From the NCBI GenBank assembly GCA_964385465.1, contig CAYLPJ010000033.1, positions 1 through 64,000 of the forward strand: a stretch of DNA of 64,000 nucleotides. The letters run 5' to 3'. This document shows positions 61,501 through 64,000 of this stretch, in pieces. The position numbers were made by a program, and so were the translations under genes. A model generated the notes under the pieces. The model did not search any database and was not told where the DNA came from. It saw only the letters and a program-made list of their open reading frames with translations. The number at the start of each line of letters is the position of its first letter. Position 1 is the first letter of the stretch. The stretch is from CAYLPJ01 sp964385465 (GTDB taxonomy: Bacteria; Planctomycetota; Phycisphaerae; SM23-33).

Positions 61501-64000
61501 CCAACTACGTCACGGGCTTGCCCGAGCAGCACCGCTTCGGCTGGAAGACCGTCCGCCGCGACCCCGCGTCCCCGGCACCGGACGAGGCGGTGGCCGTGGT
61601 CCAGCCGACCATGCCGGCCCTCGGGCAGCAGTTCCTGGAGGGCGAGCCGCTGTCGCGGGTGAACGGCATGTTCGAGCAGTGGGACCTGGCGTTCGAGCTG
61701 AAGACGGCCGAGCCGGACCCGCAGGCCACCAAGTGGATCCAGAACCCCGACCTGGCCCCCACGGGCATGGACGTCTACAACTCGACGTACCCGATGGCTC
61801 CCACGATGCCGAGCGTCGTGCTGGCCGACGACTTCGAGTGCACCCAGCCCGGCACGATCACCGAGATCACGGTGTACGGTTCGTGGTACCACGACACCGT
61901 CCCGCTCCACGGGCCCGAGTCGGTGGACTTCACGCTGAGCCTGCACGACAACGATTCCGTCGGTGGCGGGACCGGTGTACCGGGCAGCCTCCTGTGGCTG
62001 GGCGAGTACGGGCCCACCGAGTTCGACGTCGCGATCGTCCAGGAAGGCCTGCAAGAAGGCTGGTACAACCCGGTTACGGATGTCTACGAGTTTCCCGGCG
62101 ACACGGCGTGCTGGAGCTACACGTTCCAGGTCGAACCGGGCGAGTTCACCCAACTGGGCACCCCCGATGCGCCGCGGACCTACTGGCTGGACGTCCAGGC
62201 CGCCCCGACCGACCCGGAGGCGCAGTTCGGGTGGAAGACGTCGCCGGAGTTCTGGAACAGCCCGGCCGCCTGGGCCGAGGGCACGGAGTTCCTGCCCCTG
62301 AACTGGCAGTTCCTGGGCCAGCCCGACGCCGGGGCCCTGGCCTTCGAGATCGCCACGACGACATGGCAGCCGGCCGTCGATCCGAAATGGTCCCAGCCGC
62401 CCGAGCCGTGGATGCCGTACGACGCCATCCACGGATGGGACGAGTTGAGCGTCTACGGCGGGCCGCAGGTCGTCGCCGACGACTGGCTCTGCACCACGGC
62501 CGACCCCGTGACCGGCGTGCACTGGATCGGCTCCTTCCTCGACTGGCGGCAGCCGGACCTCCCCCAGCGGATGCCCGACGGCTTCCACCTGGGCATCTGG
62601 ACCGACGACCCCGGCACGGAGTTCAGCCATCCCGAGCAGCTTCTCTGGGAGTACACCGCCTGGGGCCAGTACGAGGGCTACCACGCCCTGCCGATGGGCT
62701 GGGACTGGGATCCCCGCATGGACGAGCCCATCCCCGAGCGGGCCTTCGCCTTCGGTGTGGACCTGCCCCGGGAGCACTGGTTCCACCAGGACCCGGGCGA
62801 CAACATCTACTGGCTGAGCGTCGCGGCCGTCTACGACGGCGGCATGGCCGAGGTGGAGCACCCGTTCGGGATCAAGACGCGCCCGCGGGACCCGGCCAGC
62901 CCGGCCCCCGACGACGCGGTGCGGCTGCTGGACCCGACGGCCCCGCGGTTGCCCGGGGAGGAGGGCGGCTCGACGTCGACGGGCGCGCCGGTCTTCCCGG
63001 TGCCCAACGGCGCGTACGTGTCCGACGGCCCCGTGTCGTTCGGCGACCAGGAGCAAGCCACGCTGCACGGGTTCACGATGGTCAAGCGCGGCACCGACGG
63101 CACGGTGGACCTGCCCATCGACGGCGGGACGACGCACGTGGATTCGTTCTTCGACGTCTTCGTCGAGATCGAGATCGGCGGGCAGGGCGGCGGGTCGGCC
63201 GATTCCTTCTTCGACGTCTTCGTCGAGATGGAGATCACCGACACCGGCGACAACACCTACGCCACCGAGATCCTCTCGATGGCCCCCATCGAGGGCGACG
63301 GGTGGATTCTGCGGCTGGACCCGACCCAGCCGGCCACGGGCTCGTTGAGCGTCTTCGACGAGGGCGGCGACTACCACGTGGACAGCTTCTTCGACGTCTT
63401 CGTCGAGCTCAGCGTCGACGGCGGACAGACCTACATGCCCGCCGGCGACGTCCTCATGCCGGACCTCGAGATCTGGTCGGACCACTACGTCGACGGCGAG
63501 CCGATCTACTGGCCCACGCCGGCGGAGTCCTGGGACATGGTCTTCGTCCTGACGGCCGCTGACCGCACGCCCCCGCACGTCGTGGATGTCTTCGTCCGCG
63601 GGACCGACTGGACCCCCGGGTTCCTGGCCGACCTCGAAGCGGCCGGGCTCGGCGACGCCGACTACGGCTACCACATCCCCGTCGGCTCCGACCCGGGCTA
63701 CCAGTACGACCCGCTGGCCTGGGGCAACCTCGACCAGGTCACCGTCGTGTTCGACGAGGACGTGACCGTCACGCAGCACGACCTGACGGTCACCGGCGAC
63801 AGCGCCTACCCGGTGGCGGGCTTCGCCTACGACTCCGCCGCCACCGCCGCCACGTGGACGCTGGCCGGCGACCTGCCCGCCGACGAAATCACGCTGGCGG
63901 TCACCGACGCCGTCCTGGACGCCTCGGGCAACCGACTGGACGGCGAGTGGGCGAACGGTTCGGACGACTACCCCTCCGGCGACGGCCTCGCCGGCGGGGC
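52542..64000 (+). CDS. Giant secreted multi-module protein with GEVED repeats (partial, 3' end outside window)
   Basis: Open from ATG 52542 (AAAGGA upstream) to the right edge without a stop, at least 3,819 codons. LEQRLLLS at residues 17-24 matches the LEPR-XLL N-terminal motif of secreted planctomycete proteins. Modules: about seven GEVED domains, marked by (Y/F)GDAP, DDEDGV and DGEVEDY, near 55548, 57168, 57666, 58167, 59355, 59868 and 60528; about seven ADDW.C/WWGS modules (probably the family called DUF7901) near 53730, 54348, 54908, 58704, 61038, 61728 and 62385; five DSFFDVF repeats. From about 63720 an Ig-like beta domain begins (VTVVFDEDVTVTQHDLTV). Very acidic, with calcium-binding-like D-rich loops. 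Probably an adhesin or matrix protein; no enzyme domain seen. Confidence 0.9.
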   Translation, partial: MVPRTELLRVHPEFEALEQRLLLSTGQVIAPPASYDIEFSLDIGSDCELSDPQVDGDEGFDPGDFYVWKGPDVDAANGGRDGLRDDGFALGTDIWPDPPDLFGTTTVPISSGGIENYPRYLDADGQDTLTTWLGEYIPRDFPLDTPLEEAQLQENLVYGPENLLISYDDDGDPGWPDLDIPTSVPSPGGALYGSTAGADEALALTVNAGPGSATLASLAPFASETDLHASLAPNPDTDEGEDDDVDSLDAVPGDPEGYVYFSVDHEANGGKDPGTIYAVDSYNPGTTIPIIAADTHLGLSPGTDIDAFEFVWLEVQPLPTGGPTPPQANRILALLFSVDGDDPLTANVDESGGLDPRALYASHMDGIHFEYLPGADLGDDVDALAAWSDAFDAPELKWDQPPTPVYYGWNQESTFSTEPGSSFIVDDWVCEGAEPVTEITWWGSYLGWMQPTPPPDAPMSFHLEIYEDMGEGGPGSSPVWMEDTGGAVEVEYVGADYDPRTGLYETCFEFSYELGEPFWQADAGPATWWLGIGAAYEVPPQYAWGWKTLPNDGRTEWAYDMGTGMQLEWDGMGWDVAFELAGQADTGGEPKHVQPFDRHEGAQPSYAWEEPGDPEPVYRYIQAADDWVCQGGDVTELVWWGTYENNERSDGLDGFMVEFYQTHAGGTYELPGAYLDYRYLTMGDISELPTGVQNVDGEDVYFYFADLAEPFQQTAGETYWLSITAQPLIPDMPERWQWQEADNAAGAILNAAAGRDDVVDWATIWENDEPHNLAFEVHSASEPQEPTVKWSQPPAANPGEFVAWDEQSIYGGYQVVADDWICNSDLPVTDIHWWGSFEGWDDMALPPEPPSAFHFAIWTNAEPGGGPPFSHPDQVVWEHTCTDWTAQFVGFEYDPRDGLVDEAMFYFEQDLPQPFFQDPGENIYWLSIAAMYDDPQNVSNPWGWATTTHEADSPLEDANIVWAPVIPEVGGDPWMEGGVVEWEGVSFDTAFQLTTGEVGQTFDFDFGDAPDGSGANFPTLLAGDGARHDLRPGGPYMSFDDIPPDAEPDGWQSWDALGDDNHDVWDEDGVLLPEMYRGQTGTVTVAARPGLSTGFLYLDAWIDWNGDLDWDDPGEKVHSTLDGPIGAGDYSFDVAVPPDALSESVFSRFRIHSEPEDVGSMELAPAGEAPNGEVEDHQVFLSDPFVEIDHFLYSRASLTLGLPGGGTELVRMVGPSRMDVEFDGDEGVAYDDDGDGLDEVVARLTSMDFYGNSSLGPVHLTLNEEHVSLGEIEEQVNNAPGMLDIPPFGVGQADSFFDVFYQIDIGGTVLHNEVPARISTAITSKPPADDETYADLDGLDIPLYDEDGNPSGLSLAGETYTPHPSSEQDLFPNTRAAVQITWPDDTTERIGLGGTSEWRVRVGTAGEAADADADGLDEVLAEIVGLGLAGIGSTGPVTVTLNPAFLSAGEMEEQVNAVAGTLDVPPFSTGHVDSFFDVFFEIEVPDVGTLHNIDPLLLETVLHHKPPLDGETYAVVGGPVELYDESGTATDVWVSGGDYAPDPVDYGDAPDAYPTLLAQNGARHHIVPGFALGSLADREPDGQPEPLALGDDNLDGADDEDGVVFTSPILPGQIATFDVSLTNLDGRDAFLDVWIDIDRNNSWAEPADHVLISEPLVDGVNHLTVPIPPSANPGETFARFRLSSTGDLPPDGPAEDGEVEDYAVGIAMDYGDAPEQGWGYPTTWARNGARHATIGPWLGELRDADADGQPNPDASGDDADPDGDDEDGVVIPGLQQGRPDTIRVTVSGGGGQVYAWIDYDGDGVWGSTAEEQVFSGYMGDGTHGFTVTPPSGSVTGQTFARVRIVSQGVVGPDGPADSGEVEDYPVSIEPAGQGLDYGDAPDGSVGSGYGYPTVFADDGARHVIGGPWLGDDNDAPDIEPDGQPDIGAYGDDADITQAIANDDEDGVSIPAEMLGAPVEVTVQVNSLDGSGGVVEAWIDWDHSGSWEPDEQIFSGPLANGQHTFPGHPTADVVGGLTYARVRISSAGGLAPTGEAADGEVEDHLVFLHELPADAKWAQWPDLTTNGIDVNLSNRVLADDFECRETSLLTDVHLWGSWLGDQVGEILGVTLKVYEDDPVGPGGVNPDNEYSMPGEWLWTGLFTNVEMHPYFTLPGEGEYWWDPRTGELLPDADNTVWQLDIDIDPAEAFRQTGTPESPKIYWLKATVETELGQFGWKTRRWPDHYMDDAVWDDPAAGQWQEMRYPAGHPYHGLENDSLDLAFLLTFDEAPDPDFGDAPEDGTLYPTTLARNGARHAVVPGYHMGGLIDAEPDGQPSADALGDDNNPSTADDEDGVTIPVLTAGNAADIQIAVTDVPGMGGFLNAWIDFNADGDWDEANEQVLVNALPGTGPYTIQVPGGAAVGDTYARVRLSTVRGPGYDGAAPDGEVEDYLVTIEEPTPADDLGDAPDSTNHLGASMNAYPGTTASFPTAYYVTSPDSVGPIHWDARDTAFLGVNVTGEQMADMGLDEDPRNNIEPVGNVPDLDGADDGVGPGLISLTHGEMNTFDFRATFVSPAQGYVNVWFDFNRDGDWNDVMPNGAAEWAVQNKAVGAMSPGTFTFATDPFMAWHPGPEVDPLWMRITLGDRELAPGENAPLEGGAGPYDGYAFGETEDYILTDYDQRLYDFGDAPDTAGTVGYPTLLANNGARHVLGSGLMLGATVDAEFDGRPTANADGDDLAGPAADDEDGVEFLTPLYPGREARVKVTLSQDALLSAWTDFDADQTWGAGEQVFADLPLMAGVHVLNFHVPAGAVYGDTYARFRVSTEPGLPPAGVAADGEVEDYRVYLEPEPTDVKWEQGPVPAQPDNVFYGWNEPSIYGGQVGYDHIAADDWVCTDGQPVTGARWWGSFLGWTEPALDAPDLVLPDSYHLAIWTDDPDGSGEGFSTPDTVVWEYMAADVSAEFVGWDYDPRNGSYEACFLFEADVPIEQWFWQDEADSAGIYWLSVAANYVTGLPEQHRFGWKTVRRDPASPAPDEAVAVVQPTMPALGQQFLEGEPLSRVNGMFEQWDLAFELKTAEPDPQATKWIQNPDLAPTGMDVYNSTYPMAPTMPSVVLADDFECTQPGTITEITVYGSWYHDTVPLHGPESVDFTLSLHDNDSVGGGTGVPGSLLWLGEYGPTEFDVAIVQEGLQEGWYNPVTDVYEFPGDTACWSYTFQVEPGEFTQLGTPDAPRTYWLDVQAAPTDPEAQFGWKTSPEFWNSPAAWAEGTEFLPLNWQFLGQPDAGALAFEIATTTWQPAVDPKWSQPPEPWMPYDAIHGWDELSVYGGPQVVADDWLCTTADPVTGVHWIGSFLDWRQPDLPQRMPDGFHLGIWTDDPGTEFSHPEQLLWEYTAWGQYEGYHALPMGWDWDPRMDEPIPERAFAFGVDLPREHWFHQDPGDNIYWLSVAAVYDGGMAEVEHPFGIKTRPRDPASPAPDDAVRLLDPTAPRLPGEEGGSTSTGAPVFPVPNGAYVSDGPVSFGDQEQATLHGFTMVKRGTDGTVDLPIDGGTTHVDSFFDVFVEIEIGGQGGGSADSFFDVFVEMEITDTGDNTYATEILSMAPIEGDGWILRLDPTQPATGSLSVFDEGGDYHVDSFFDVFVELSVDGGQTYMPAGDVLMPDLEIWSDHYVDGEPIYWPTPAESWDMVFVLTAADRTPPHVVDVFVRGTDWTPGFLADLEAAGLGDADYGYHIPVGSDPGYQYDPLAWGNLDQVTVVFDEDVTVTQHDLTVTGDSAYPVAGFAYDSAATAATWTLAGDLPADEITLAVTDAVLDASGNRLDGEWANGSDDYPSGDGLAGG
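63141..63410 (+). repeat. DSFFDVF short repeats within the giant gene
   Basis: Three copies of DSFFDVFVE at 63141, 63201 and 63381 (60- and 180-base spacing), with two more at about 56421 and 56958. Each is preceded by HV, SA or QA and followed by an alternating acidic/hydrophobic strand. Nucleotide identity within copies is high (GACGTCTTCGTCGAG), so the three right-hand copies look recently duplicated. Confidence 0.7.

Noticed and set aside
52524..63779. 3,751-codon minus-strand open frame opposite the giant gene
   Set aside because: Its translation is Arg/Val/Gly/His-rich with no domain. It is the antisense shadow of a GC-rich coding frame; the plus-strand frame has clear GEVED repeats.

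Overview
The window looks like a chromosome segment of a high-GC planctomycete (Planctomycetota, probably Phycisphaerae-like). The reasons are a DUF1549/DUF1553 - DUF1501 - PPC-domain gene trio, three sulfatases, several giant PQQ-propeller proteins with a methyltransferase-like domain, and a giant secreted protein with an N-terminal LEQRLLLS motif and GEVED repeats. No taxonomic marker other than an initiator tRNA is present, so the assignment rests on gene content.

Region 1 (1-10,959) is a defence-like accessory island. On the minus strand an XRE repressor, an ImmA/IrrE-type metalloprotease and an unrecognised partial gene form an operon. Divergent from them, and sharing an overlapping promoter, is a tight six-gene plus-strand operon with visibly lower GC than its surroundings: (A) a 1,054-aa protein with HhH/RpoA-CTD-like repeats and a sigma region 4-like helix-turn-helix, (B) a PLD-nuclease/SF2 helicase fusion, (C) a 57-aa small protein, (D) a DndD/Rad50-like ATPase with a Cys hook, (E) a 149-aa protein faintly like Dnd-associated small proteins, and (F) a radical SAM enzyme. 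It resembles a DNA phosphorothioation (Dnd) cassette but has no DndC-type sulfurtransferase, DndA or DndB in view. This is the best candidate for an undescribed system here.

Region 2 (10,961-17,350) is a mobile-element module. A minus-strand operon encodes a small protein, a DUF2924 protein, a large serine recombinase and a ParB-like HTH protein. It is followed by two genes (a DUF2325 protein and a winged-helix protein) bracketed by two diverged ~235-bp direct repeats, each folding into two hairpins with compensatory base changes. The right repeat is the terminator region of an initiator tRNA gene, which marks the edge of the accessory region.

Region 3 (17,668-44,799) is a secreted/periplasmic degradation region. 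It holds three sulfatases, four PQQ-propeller proteins (plus a relic of a fifth) carrying a degenerate Rossmann/methyltransferase-like domain joined to the propeller by a conserved W-T-H motif, the DUF1549/1553-DUF1501-PPC operon, and an unclassified large secreted protein. Together these suggest processing of sulfated polysaccharide, though the substrate cannot be read from sequence.

Region 4 (44,804-52,128) is sugar catabolism: a secreted clan GH-A-like glycoside hydrolase, a NodB-type deacetylase and a GH4 NAD-dependent glycosidase in one minus-strand operon, then a CHAD protein and a Gfo/Idh/MocA oxidoreductase.

Region 5 (52,542-64,000, open at the right edge) is one giant secreted protein of at least 3,819 residues built from GEVED repeats, ADDW/WWGS modules and short DSFFDVF repeats, behind a good sigma70-type promoter.
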